Translations under genes and position numbers: made by a program | The notes under the pieces: generated by a model | Told to the model about the DNA's origin: nothing | The model's database searches: none | What the model saw: the letters and a program-made list of their open reading frames with translations, nothing else | DNA from: Cohnella sp. CFH 77786 | GTDB lineage: Bacteria > Bacillota > Bacilli > Paenibacillales > Paenibacillaceae | Length of the DNA stretch: 64,000 nt | Assembly: GCF_019400745.1 (NCBI RefSeq) | Contig: NZ_WJIB01000011.1 | Span: forward strand, 62,001-126,000 | Reading direction: 5' to 3' | Shown: positions 45,441 through 56,203 of the stretch, piece after piece | How positions within the stretch are numbered: position 1 is the first letter of the stretch | Layout of the letters: each line of letters opens with the position of its first letter

Positions 45441-45935
45441 CATGATTGGAGCAATGTTAATTCGGCGCCCCAAGCAACGCAGCTTCGGCGAAATCATCGT
45501 CCTGACGTGATCCGTGTACTGGGCACGCTTAGATCGCACGAATAGGCGTCATAAGGGCACTTCATTTCGGCGGGTATCCGGTTTGGGGACCTTGACCGGT
45601 CGGCCGTCGCGCAGCAGAGGAAAATCCTCCCTCTATTTTGGGGCTTTGGCCGCAAGCGCATCATTAGCGGGAAAACCTCCCACTAATTTCGGCGAAACAC
45701 GCTCAATTGGGGATTTTCCCCGATTTTAGCGGGGGTTTTCCTACTAAATATCCATAATAACAAAAAATGAACTGAATTAGTGGGAGATTTTCCAGCTAAA
45801 GTTGGCTGGTGGGCGAACCCGGCACGCTTCTCTTCTGGACACCTGTTCGGCGGAGGCGATGCCCTCGAGTGGAAGCTTGCAGCGCGGGCTGCTGGAACAA
45901 ACCGGCGAAAGCGACGGCGAAGGTCGGTGCGAAAA
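45441..45935. other. Gene-free region rich in intergenic repeats
   Basis: No gene with a ribosome binding site or recognisable product is present. From about 45616 to 45826 the stretch is occupied by several palindromic repeat units, annotated separately. The first ~170 bases show nothing I can name. Confidence 0.6.
45616..45826. repeat. Intergenic repeat, copy 2 (at least four units plus tail)
   Basis: Palindromic units lie at 45616-45634 (AGAGGAAAATCCTCCCTCT), 45662-45687 (ATTAGCGGGAAAACCTCCCA, then CTAAT), 45724-45749 (TTTTAGCGGGGGTTTTCCTA, then CTAAAT) and 45776-45800 (ATTAGTGGGAGATTTTCCAG, then CTAAA). The tail at 45801-45826 (GTTGGCTGGTGGGCGAACCC) parallels the tail of copy 1 at 3247-3271. 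Confidence 0.75.
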
Positions 45936-46082
45936 TAACATGGCGACGCTGTGGAAGCAGTTGCCGAACGTCGATAACGTATAACCGGAGAGCACGAGCA
46001 GGAAATTCCGGTTTTTCCGAAGCGACCGGGGAGCCGAAACGGGAAGGGCCGTTTCGGCTGCGGACAGTCCCGGGATGGACAA
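45936..46082 (-). pseudogene. Truncated major-facilitator transporter gene (5' fragment)
   Basis: A TTG start at 46082 has GGGAGGGAG eight bases upstream. It encodes about 49 residues including KNRNFLLVLSGYTLSTFGNC, then FHSVAML, which is the first-helix pattern of MFS multidrug or sugar transporters. After that the frame turns into low-complexity sequence and runs into the repeat array, so the rest of the ~400-residue gene is gone. It lies 18 bases after the neopullulanase gene, as a former downstream operon partner would. Confidence 0.6.
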
Positions 46083-46100
46083 GGCGTCTCCCTCCCGTCG

Positions 46101-47843
46101 TTAACCTTGCTTCAAGACGGCGAAGCCGTATGCCGGAAGCGCGACGCTGATTTTGCCCCGCTCGGCACGGAAGGGCTCGCCTTTCAGCGCATCCGACCAT
46201 TCTCCCGTCGCTTGCAGCGACAATTTCGCCTGACGTCGGCCGGCGTTCAGCGCGACGATGAACCGCTCGCCGTCCGCTTCCCGGATGTACGCCAACGTTG
46301 CGCGGCCCGGCTCGGCGGCCAGCAATCGGAGGCTGCCGTCCCGCAAAGCCCGGTGCGAACGCCGAAGCCTCGTCAATCCCGCGAAAAAGCCGAACAGCTC
46401 AAGGTCTTGTTTGCTCTCGTCCCATTCCATGCATTTGCGGCAGCCGGGGTCGTTGCCTCCGTCCAGGCCGATCTCGTCGCCGTAATAAACGCACGGCGTC
46501 CCCGGCATCGTGAATTGGATTGCCGATGCCAAGCGCACCCGGCGCTTGTCGTTCCCGGCGAGCGTGAGCAGCCGCGCGGTGTCGTGGCTGCCCAGCAGGT
46601 TAAACGCCGCTTCCGTCGCCTGTTGCGGATAGGCAGCCAGAAGGGAGCCGAGCTGATCGGCGAACTGACGACCATCTCGCGTGCCCTTCACCGCGAAGTC
46701 GAGAATCGCTTCCGTAAGCGGATAGTTCATGACCGCGTCGAATTGGTCGCCGCTGAGCCAGGGAAGGGAATCGTGCCAGATTTCCCCGAGGATATAAGCG
46801 TCCGGCTTCGCCGTCTTGACGACGTCTCGGAACTTCCGCCAGAAGCGATGGTCCACTTCGTTCGCGACATCCAGCCTCCAGCCGTCCACGCCGATTTCCT
46901 CGATCCAGTACCGCGCCACTTCGAGCAGATAAGCCTGCACGTCGGGATTTTCGGTGTTCAGCTTCGGCATCATTTCCGTAAACGCGAACGTGTCGAACGT
47001 CGGGATCCCTTCTTTTACCGTCAAGGGAAACTGCCGCACATGGAACCAGTCCGCGTACTTGGACGTTTGCCCCTTCTTCAGCACGTCCACGAACGGCGCG
47101 AAGGTTCGCCCGCTGTGGTTGAACACGGCGTCGAGCAGCACGCGGATGCCGCGGGCATGACAGGCGTCCACCAGCTCTTTCAGCTTCTCGTTCGTTCCGA
47201 AATGGGAATCGACTTTCCTATAGTCTTCGGTGTCGTATTTATGGTTCGTCGTCGCTTCGAATAACGGATTGAAATAGATCGCATTCACGCCCAAGCGCTC
47301 CAGATGGTCGAGATGATCGATGACGCCCTGCAAATCTCCCCCGAAGAAGTTAGCCGGCGTCGGCTCTCCGCCCCACGGCAGCACGCCTTCCGGATCGTTC
47401 GACGGATCGCCGTTCGCGAACCGCTCCGGGAAAATCTGATAGAACACCGCGTCCTTCACCCAGGCCGGCGGCTCGAAGACGTCGGCAGGATTCAGGAAGG
47501 GGTACTCGAAATACAGATAGGGGTTCTCGGGCTCTTGCTCATGGAAGCCTTGCTCGTTCAGCCACAACGTCTCTCTGCCCGCTTGCAAGCGAAATCCGTA
47601 TTTCAACCTCCGGAACGCCGGACGAACTTCCGCTTGCCAATAATCGAACAGGGCGTCCTGCGCGAAAACGCGCATTTCCGTCGTTTCATGCCCGATTTCG
47701 TGCCAGTTGTACTTGTCGCCGTGCAGCAGGGTAACCCGCTCCGCATCCCCTCGTTTCGTGCGGATCCGGACATGGACCGTCTGCCGGTCGTACGCGTAGC
47801 ACCAGTTGTTTTTCGGTCGATGGTAAATCGCTTCCCTTAACAT
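46101..47843 (-). CDS. Neopullulanase/cyclomaltodextrinase, GH13_20
   Basis: Intracellular enzyme of 580 residues. The N-terminal CBM34-like domain (~1-125) begins MLREAIYHRPKNNWCYAYD. The GH13 barrel has FYQIFPERFANGD, DAVFNHSG, GWRLDVANEVDH with nucleophile Asp325, GEIWHDS and LLGSHDTARL, followed by a short C-terminal beta domain. AGGAGG precedes ATG 47843. It would open cyclodextrins or cut pullulan and maltodextrins imported by the neighbouring Mal system. The frame stays open upstream to ATG 47957, through a leader terminator; this extension is judged non-native. Confidence 0.93.
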   Translation of the reverse strand: MLREAIYHRPKNNWCYAYDRQTVHVRIRTKRGDAERVTLLHGDKYNWHEIGHETTEMRVFAQDALFDYWQAEVRPAFRRLKYGFRLQAGRETLWLNEQGFHEQEPENPYLYFEYPFLNPADVFEPPAWVKDAVFYQIFPERFANGDPSNDPEGVLPWGGEPTPANFFGGDLQGVIDHLDHLERLGVNAIYFNPLFEATTNHKYDTEDYRKVDSHFGTNEKLKELVDACHARGIRVLLDAVFNHSGRTFAPFVDVLKKGQTSKYADWFHVRQFPLTVKEGIPTFDTFAFTEMMPKLNTENPDVQAYLLEVARYWIEEIGVDGWRLDVANEVDHRFWRKFRDVVKTAKPDAYILGEIWHDSLPWLSGDQFDAVMNYPLTEAILDFAVKGTRDGRQFADQLGSLLAAYPQQATEAAFNLLGSHDTARLLTLAGNDKRRVRLASAIQFTMPGTPCVYYGDEIGLDGGNDPGCRKCMEWDESKQDLELFGFFAGLTRLRRSHRALRDGSLRLLAAEPGRATLAYIREADGERFIVALNAGRRQAKLSLQATGEWSDALKGEPFRAERGKISVALPAYGFAVLKQG

Positions 47844-47889
47844 GGAATCTCCTCCTTGGATGGACGGCCGCTTTCGCACGAGGAGCAAC

Positions 47890-47931
47890 AAAAAAAGCAC
47901 AACCCCCGCGCGATGCGCTCCGAGGTTGTGC
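47890..47931 (-). terminator. Intrinsic terminator in the leader of the neopullulanase gene
   Basis: On the minus strand GCACAACC and GGTTGTGC pair, with an inner GCGC/GCGC stem, and seven T residues follow at once. It sits 46 bases upstream of the start codon, downstream of a TATAAT at 47976-47981, and no other minus-strand gene lies between. A preceding inverted repeat, CCTTGCCTGATCAGGTAAGG (47932-47951), could form a competing structure. Confidence 0.65.
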
Positions 47932-47975
47932 CTTGCCTGATCAGGTAAGGTCAGCATGGCCTTCTAATTGATTTC

Positions 47976-47981
47976 ATTATA
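47976..47981 (-). promoter_or_regulatory. -10 box of the neopullulanase gene
   Basis: A perfect TATAAT on the minus strand. The -35 region at 17 bases (TTCCCC) is weak, which suggests an activator or conditional use. Confidence 0.45.
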
Positions 47982-48058
47982 CCGCATGGGAACCGTTTGG
48001 GGAACTCCCGCATCTAACCTTTAGAAATAAAACGAGGACACAAGAAAGGAGGGCGAGT

Positions 48059-48598
48059 ATGGCCGACTTGGTATGGACTACGGATGTTCAACTGGCCGTG
48101 GGCGGCGATCGGGAAGCGTTCGCCAGACTGATCGGCGATCTGCAAGGAGAAATGTACGGGATGGCGCGATCCATGCTTCAACGGGACGAGGACGTCGCGG
48201 ACGCGATTCAGGACACGATCCTGAAGGCGTATCTGAATGTGACTCGCCTGCGGGAGCCGGCGTTTTTCCGCACGTGGCTGTTCCGGATCCTGATCCGGGA
48301 ATGCCAGGCGGTTTATCGGAAAAAGAAGCGTATCGTGTTGTCGGACCGCGTGCCGGAAGCGGCCGCCTTCGCCTCAGGTCCGGACTTGGATTTGCGTGCC
48401 GCGGTCAACCGTCTGGGGGAGCCGGCCCGCACGATCGTGAAGCTGCATTATTATGCGGATCTGCCGCTCGCCGAAATCGCGGAGCTGCTGGACCTGTCCG
48501 AGGGGACGCTGAAATCGAAGCTTCACCGGGCGCGGCGGAAGCTGGCCCATGCATTGTCATCGCCAGGCGAAGGAGGGGTTGGATATGAGCTTCATTGA
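48059..48598 (+). CDS. ECF-type RNA polymerase sigma factor
   Basis: Protein of 179 residues. Region 2 reads AFARLIGDLQGEMYGMARSM and DVADAIQDTILKAYLNV, then TWLFRILIREC. Region 4 reads IVKLHYYADLPLAEIAELLD then SEGTLKSKLHRARRKL. GGAGGG precedes ATG. The following gene overlaps its end by 14 bases and encodes a membrane protein, the usual sigma/anti-sigma pairing of SigV/SigX-like envelope-stress systems. Confidence 0.94.
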   Translation: MADLVWTTDVQLAVGGDREAFARLIGDLQGEMYGMARSMLQRDEDVADAIQDTILKAYLNVTRLREPAFFRTWLFRILIRECQAVYRKKKRIVLSDRVPEAAAFASGPDLDLRAAVNRLGEPARTIVKLHYYADLPLAEIAELLDLSEGTLKSKLHRARRKLAHALSSPGEGGVGYELH

Positions 48599-49919
48599 TC
48601 TGGAGGGTGCGCTCCGAAGGCAGGCGGCAGTCCGTTCGGGCGAGATTCCGGCAAACGTCGCCCGGCGCATCGAAGAGACGCTGCGTGCGCTGCCGGATCG
48701 GAACGTTTTGCGCAAAAAAGCGACGATCCGCAAATGGACTTGCACGGCCGCAGCGGTTTGCATGCTGGGAGGAGGACTGTTCGTCTCGGCGGCCTTATCC
48801 GGTCCCTCTGTGAAGTCCGAAATCCGCAAAGTTCCGGTCGTCGGTTCGCTGATCCCGGCCGATCCGAGCGAAACGGGGCAAAGCGTTACCGATCACGGGA
48901 TTACGTTCACGATCCGGGATGTGCTCTACGACGGAAGAGCGCTGTACATCGATTACGAGATCGAATCGGACCGGGATATGGATGGATATGCTCTCAACTT
49001 GGACTTGAAAATGGACGGCGTTTCCGTCGGGCGCGTCTTTCACGATAAAACGGGCAACCGCTCGTCCGTTTCCGTCACCGGCCAAACGGCAAGTCCCCGC
49101 CGGAGCAGCGGGATCATCAAGGCTTACCTTTCCGCGTATCGGCCCGGCGCATTCCGGATGGAGCTCGCCATCTCCCGGATCGGCAAGGAAAACGGAAAAT
49201 GGTCGTTGACCCGAGACGTTAACATGACGTCCCGCATGACCGTAATCGAATCCGGCAAGAAGGTTGCGAGCGGCTTGTTCGACTTGGAGTTGGATCAGTT
49301 TTCATTATCGCCGGTATCGTCGGAAATTAGCTATAAAATATCGGCAAAGGATTCAAAGGCGGAGAAGCTGATGGTTGGATTCCAAGTCGTCGGCGACAGA
49401 GGTGAGGTCTTCGCGATTGAATCCGTCATGATTGGCAACGGCTTTCCCTGGTCGAACGAAACGCAGAAAAATATTTTCGGGCCTGTAAGCGAGGGAACCC
49501 GATATTTAACCATACGTCCGTTCTATCATATCTACAGCAAGTCGGAGCCCAACTATGGCGAAGTCACTCGAGTGGAGATGAAAAAAATTCCGTCCGAAGA
49601 AGAACCGATCGTCCTCTCCCAGGGAGAGGCGGGAAAGTTGTACGTGACGAAAGTGGAGTACTTTCAGGATCGGACGATCGTGCGCTATCGCACCGAGGGA
49701 ACGAATCCCTTACAGCAATCGCAGCTGTTCTGGGCAGAACGGGAGAACGGCAGCCGGTTCGAAACGATTAACCAGACCTTGCCGAATCTCAATGGGAAAG
49801 AGAATATCTTGGAAATCGGACCTGTTTCCGCCGATGCCAAACTCTATTTTGCGACCCGTCCTTCCGTACCGCTGACTTTCCTTCCCGACATGCAGATCCG
49901 TGTCGACCTCCCCCAGTAA
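48585..49919 (+). CDS. DUF4179 membrane protein, probable anti-sigma factor
   Basis: Protein of 444 residues. The cytoplasmic N-terminal part (~1-50) would contact the sigma factor, one transmembrane segment follows (~51-72, WTCTAAAVCMLGGGLFVSAA), then a large outer region with the DUF4179 pattern GITFTIRDVLYDGRALYIDY and a second beta-rich domain (~220-440). GGAGGGG precedes ATG 48585 inside the sigma gene, giving coupled translation. The anti-sigma role is inferred from pairing and topology. Confidence 0.85.
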   Translation: MSFIDLEGALRRQAAVRSGEIPANVARRIEETLRALPDRNVLRKKATIRKWTCTAAAVCMLGGGLFVSAALSGPSVKSEIRKVPVVGSLIPADPSETGQSVTDHGITFTIRDVLYDGRALYIDYEIESDRDMDGYALNLDLKMDGVSVGRVFHDKTGNRSSVSVTGQTASPRRSSGIIKAYLSAYRPGAFRMELAISRIGKENGKWSLTRDVNMTSRMTVIESGKKVASGLFDLELDQFSLSPVSSEISYKISAKDSKAEKLMVGFQVVGDRGEVFAIESVMIGNGFPWSNETQKNIFGPVSEGTRYLTIRPFYHIYSKSEPNYGEVTRVEMKKIPSEEEPIVLSQGEAGKLYVTKVEYFQDRTIVRYRTEGTNPLQQSQLFWAERENGSRFETINQTLPNLNGKENILEIGPVSADAKLYFATRPSVPLTFLPDMQIRVDLPQ

Positions 49920-49920
49920 C

Positions 49921-49948
49921 GGTTGTGCTATAATAGGTAAACACAACC
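49921..49948 (+). promoter_or_regulatory. Stem-loop with TATAAT in its loop, before the DUF1802 gene
   Basis: GGTTGTG and CACAACC are perfect seven-base arms around a 14-base loop that contains TATAAT (49929-49934). The second arm touches the GGAGGGGGG ribosome binding site. It may be an operator over the promoter. A matching -35 box is not clear. Confidence 0.35.
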
Positions 49949-49966
49949 GGAGGGGGGACGCCATGC

Positions 49967-50545
49967 ATGAACGAACAAGAGAAACCGATCGCGCTGCGGG
50001 AATGGGCGGTCGCCGTCCGCGCGCTCGAAGAGGGCAGGCAGGCGATCGTGCTGCGCAAAGGCGGCATCGCCGAGGAAACCCGCGAATTCAGGCTGGAAAG
50101 CAACCGCTTCTACCTGTTCCCGTCGTTCGAGCACCAGAAGCCGCACCTGATCAAACCGGAAGCCTCGGAAACCCTCGCCGCGACCCAGGCCGAAGCGGCG
50201 GAATTTCCCGGCAAGGTTCGGATCACGTCCTACGCGGAAGTCGTAGAGGACATCGAAATCACGGATGCCGAGACGTTGAGACGACTGGACGGGTTGCATA
50301 TCTGGACCGAAGACTACGCGGAAGAGCGGCTGAAGTGGAAAAGGACGAAGCCCCTCCACGTGCTGCTTCTGCGGGTGTACGGCCTATCGGCGCCGATCGA
50401 CATTCCGATGCAAGAATCGTATGCCGGCTGCAAATCGTGGCTGCGTTTGGAGGAAGAGCTTCCCCCGCCCAAGGCGGAGCCGATTTTGGACGATGGAACG
50501 TTCGACCGGATCGCCGATTCCGTGCGCCAAGCCGTGAAAGGATAA
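49967..50545 (+). CDS. DUF1802 family protein
   Basis: Soluble protein of 192 residues with the family start IALREWAVAVRALEEGRQAI then VLRKGGIAEETREF, followed by FYLFPSFEHQKPHLIK and LHVLLLRVYGL. Function of the family is unknown; members are common in Firmicutes and cyanobacteria. GGAGGGGGG precedes the ATG. Single gene with its own terminator. Confidence 0.88.
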   Translation: MNEQEKPIALREWAVAVRALEEGRQAIVLRKGGIAEETREFRLESNRFYLFPSFEHQKPHLIKPEASETLAATQAEAAEFPGKVRITSYAEVVEDIEITDAETLRRLDGLHIWTEDYAEERLKWKRTKPLHVLLLRVYGLSAPIDIPMQESYAGCKSWLRLEEELPPPKAEPILDDGTFDRIADSVRQAVKG

Positions 50546-50560
50546 CCGAATAACGCCGGC

Positions 50561-50604
50561 ACCGGACCTTTCCTTGCGATAGGCAGAGGTCCGGTTTGCT
50601 TTTT
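50561..50604 (+). terminator. Intrinsic terminator after the DUF1802 gene
   Basis: ACCGGACCT and AGGTCCGGT form a nine-base stem, followed by TTGCTTTTT. Confidence 0.85.
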
Positions 50605-50628
50605 GCAGGCGGTTTTCATAAAATTGTG

Positions 50629-50657
50629 TTGAGAATCACTGAGAATCACTTTATAAT
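50629..50657 (+). promoter_or_regulatory. Promoter of the suf operon
   Basis: TTGAGA (50629-50634) and a perfect TATAAT (50652-50657) are spaced by exactly 17 bases. The spacer carries a ten-base direct repeat, TGAGAATCAC, at 50630-50639 and 50640-50649. The leader is about 95 bases. Confidence 0.75.
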
Positions 50658-50665
50658 TATTCTAA
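50651..50665. promoter_or_regulatory. Candidate PerR box over the suf -10 element
   Basis: TTATAATTATTCTAA matches the B. subtilis PerR consensus TTATAATnATTATAA with one mismatch. It overlaps the -10 box, an ideal place for repression relieved by peroxide. A Fur-family relative (Fur or Zur) is the alternative. Confidence 0.6.
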
Positions 50666-50756
50666 ATAAGGATGCGACAGTTTCCGATTTTTCGGGCCGC
50701 CCGGCCGTGAAGGATTTCGAAATCGCACCCGAGAGAACACATGGAGGTTACCGCCA

Positions 50757-51536
50757 ATGTCCACCGAGTTTGAGATTCGCGGCCTTACGGCAACGATTGA
50801 AGGCAAGGAAATCCTGAAAGGAATCGACCTGAAGATAAACGGAGGGGAGATTCACGCCATCATGGGACCGAACGGGACGGGCAAGAGCACGCTCGCTTCC
50901 ACGCTGATGGGCCATCCCAAGTACGAGGTGACCGGGGGCGAAGTTTCGCTGAACGGCGAAGACGTTCTCGAGATGGAAGTCGACGAGCGCGCCCGCGCCG
51001 GCCTGTTCCTGGCCATGCAATACCCGAGCGAAATTACCGGCGTCACGAACGCCGACTTCCTCCGCAGCGCGATCAACGCCCGCCGCGGCGAAGGCAACGA
51101 AATTTCGCTGATCAAGTTCGTCCGCCAAATGGAGGGTAAAATGAAGGAGCTGGAGATGAACCCCGAGTTCATGCACCGCTACCTGAACGAAGGCTTCTCC
51201 GGCGGGGAGAAGAAGCGCAACGAGATCCTGCAGATGATGATGCTGGAGCCCAAACTCGTCATTCTGGACGAGATCGATTCCGGTCTCGACATCGACGCGC
51301 TCAAAATCGTCGCCGCCGGCGTCAACGCCATGCGTGCCGAAGACCGCGGATTCCTGATCATCACGCACTACCAGCGCTTGCTGAACTACGTGAAGCCGGA
51401 CTTCGTTCACGTCATGATGCAGGGCCGCATCGTCAAATCCGGCGGACCGGAGCTGGCGGAGCGCCTGGAGGCGGAAGGCTACGATTGGGTGAAAGAAGAA
51501 CTGGGCATCGTCGACGAGACGGTCGGCCAGGCGTAA
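50757..51536 (+). CDS. sufC: Fe-S assembly ATPase SufC
   Basis: ABC-type ATPase of 259 residues that works with SufB and SufD as the cluster scaffold. It has Walker [10 protein letters not shown], signature [15 protein letters not shown], Walker [17 protein letters not shown] and the switch His in [14 protein letters not shown] precedes the ATG. First gene of the Bacillales-order operon sufC-D-S-U-B. Confidence 0.97.
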   Translation: MSTEFEIRGLTATIEGKEILKGIDLKINGGEIHAIMGPNGTGKSTLASTLMGHPKYEVTGGEVSLNGEDVLEMEVDERARAGLFLAMQYPSEITGVTNADFLRSAINARRGEGNEISLIKFVRQMEGKMKELEMNPEFMHRYLNEGFSGGEKKRNEILQMMMLEPKLVILDEIDSGLDIDALKIVAAGVNAMRAEDRGFLIITHYQRLLNYVKPDFVHVMMQGRIVKSGGPELAERLEAEGYDWVKEELGIVDETVGQA

Positions 51537-51560
51537 GAGGACAAGGGAGGTAACACGAAT

Positions 51561-54527
<2,967 letters not shown>

Positions 54528-54540
54528 AACCTCGGGAAGA

Positions 54541-54613
54541 GGGGAGAGTTTGACTCCGTCAAACTCCCTATTCGCATCAGCGGGGAGAGTTTGACGGAGT
54601 CAAACCCCCTATT
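54541..54613 (+). repeat. Twin hairpin repeat between sufU and sufB
   Basis: Two 32-base near-identical units start at 54541 and 54582, each GGGGAGAGTTTGAC, a three-base loop, then GTCAAAC and CCCTATT. Unit 1 contains GAGTTTGAC-TCC-GTCAAACTC; unit 2 has loop GGA instead of TCC, so the two loops are complementary. They lie just upstream of the sufB ribosome binding site GAGGAGGG. Confidence 0.8.
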
Positions 54614-54631
54614 AGAGGAGGGACTGCCGAC

Positions 54632-56026
54632 ATGGCGAAGCAAATCGAATTCGAAGAGTACAAGTACGGTTTCCGCGACGAGCATAAAGCGATTTTCCAG
54701 TCCGGCAAGGGCTTGACGGAGGAGATCGTGCGCACGATTTCCCAAATGAAGGGCGAACCGGAATGGATGCTCAAGTTCCGCCTCAAATCGCTGGAGCAGT
54801 TCAACAAAATGGCGCTGCCGCGCTGGGGCGGAGATCTGGACGATCTGGACTTCGACGACATCCAGTACTACGTGAAGCCTTCCGAGAAACAAGGGAAGAC
54901 GTGGGAAGAGGTGCCGGAGGAGATCAAGGCCACGTTCGACAAGCTCGGCATTCCGGAAGCGGAGCAGAAGTTTCTGGCCGGCGTGTCCGCCCAGTACGAG
55001 TCGGAAGTCGTTTACCACAGCATGCAGGAAGACCTGGAGAAGCAGGGCGTTATTTTCATGGACACGGACACCGCCCTTCGCGAGCATCCGGAAATCTTCA
55101 AGGAACATTTCGGCACGGTCGTACCGCCCGCGGACAACAAGTTCGCCGCGCTGAACAGCGCCGTATGGTCCGGGGGAAGCTTCATCTACGTTCCGAAAGG
55201 CGTCAAATGCGAAATCCCGCTGCAGGCGTACTTCCGGATCAACTCCGAGAACATGGGCCAATTCGAACGCACGCTGATCATCGCCGACGAGGGCAGCTTC
55301 GTTCACTACGTCGAAGGCTGCACGGCTCCGATCTACAGCACGAACTCGCTGCACAGCGCGGTCGTCGAGATCATCGTGAAGAAGGACGCCCGCGTCCGCT
55401 ACACGACGATCCAGAACTGGGCGCCGAACATTTACAATCTCGTCACCAAACGCGCGGTCGCCGAAGAGAACGCGACGATGGAATGGGTCGACGGCAACAT
55501 CGGCTCCAAGCTGACGATGAAATATCCGGCCGTCGTGCTCAAAGGCCGCGGCGCCAAAGGCATGGTGCTCTCCATCGCCGTCGCCGGCAAAGGCCAGCAC
55601 CAGGACGCCGGAGCGAAGATGCTTCACCTGGCCCCGGACACGACTTCGACGATCGTCTCCAAGTCCATTTCGAAGCACGGCGGGAAAGTCACGTACCGCG
55701 GACTCGCCTCCTTCGGCCGGCAGGCGGAAGGCGCCAAAGCGAACATCAAATGCGACACGCTGATCCTGGATAACCAGTCTACCAGCGATACGATTCCGTA
55801 TAACGAAATTCTGAACGACAACATTACGCTCGAGCACGAAGCGACCGTCTCCAAAGTGTCCGAGGATCAGCTCTTCTACTTGATGAGCCGCGGCATGTCG
55901 GAAGCGGAAGCGACGCAGATGATCGTCATGGGCTTCATCGAGCCGTTCACCAAGGAACTGCCGATGGAGTACGCGGTCGAGATGAACCGACTGATCAAGC
56001 TCGAAATGGAAGGCAGCATCGGTTAA
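54632..56026 (+). CDS. sufB: Fe-S scaffold protein SufB
   Basis: Protein of 464 residues, main cluster scaffold of the SufBCD complex. Typical segments are [39 protein letters not shown]-like (here [15 protein letters not shown]), [40 protein letters not shown] and [28 protein letters not shown] lies nine bases before the ATG. Last gene of the operon, separated from sufU by a 104-base spacer with twin hairpins. Confidence 0.97.
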   Translation: MAKQIEFEEYKYGFRDEHKAIFQSGKGLTEEIVRTISQMKGEPEWMLKFRLKSLEQFNKMALPRWGGDLDDLDFDDIQYYVKPSEKQGKTWEEVPEEIKATFDKLGIPEAEQKFLAGVSAQYESEVVYHSMQEDLEKQGVIFMDTDTALREHPEIFKEHFGTVVPPADNKFAALNSAVWSGGSFIYVPKGVKCEIPLQAYFRINSENMGQFERTLIIADEGSFVHYVEGCTAPIYSTNSLHSAVVEIIVKKDARVRYTTIQNWAPNIYNLVTKRAVAEENATMEWVDGNIGSKLTMKYPAVVLKGRGAKGMVLSIAVAGKGQHQDAGAKMLHLAPDTTSTIVSKSISKHGGKVTYRGLASFGRQAEGAKANIKCDTLILDNQSTSDTIPYNEILNDNITLEHEATVSKVSEDQLFYLMSRGMSEAEATQMIVMGFIEPFTKELPMEYAVEMNRLIKLEMEGSIG

Positions 56027-56060
56027 GTCCGATATTCCAGAATTTCCCTGCTCTTCCTGG

Positions 56061-56169
56061 TCCGTTTGCATGCAAATACGTGTCTGCGGTGACTTTGACG
56101 CTCGCGTGTCCTAGTCGCTCGGACACGTTTTTTATTTGCGCCGGCTTCGGGCAGATGCAGGGCATGGCG
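56061..56169 (-). pseudogene. Remnant of a tyrosine recombinase (integrase) C-terminus
   Basis: On the minus strand one frame reads RHALHLPEAGANKK, and after a run of six A (56128-56133 on the plus strand) the next frame reads VSERLGHASVKVTADTYLHA. Joined, they match the end of phage-type integrases (RHTHA...LLEAGANPKVVSERLGHASV...TY.H). The catalytic Arg/His remnants are there but the upstream two thirds and the terminal Tyr context are lost or shifted. It directly follows sufB in opposite orientation. Confidence 0.65.
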
Positions 56170-56203
56170 CAATAGGCGAAAATCTGGATGAAGGCTGACG
56201 CCT

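Noticed and set aside
47844-47957. 38-residue N-terminal extension of the neopullulanase
   Set aside because: It reads through an intrinsic terminator and lacks similarity to CBM34 starts; ATG 47843 has a strong AGGAGG.
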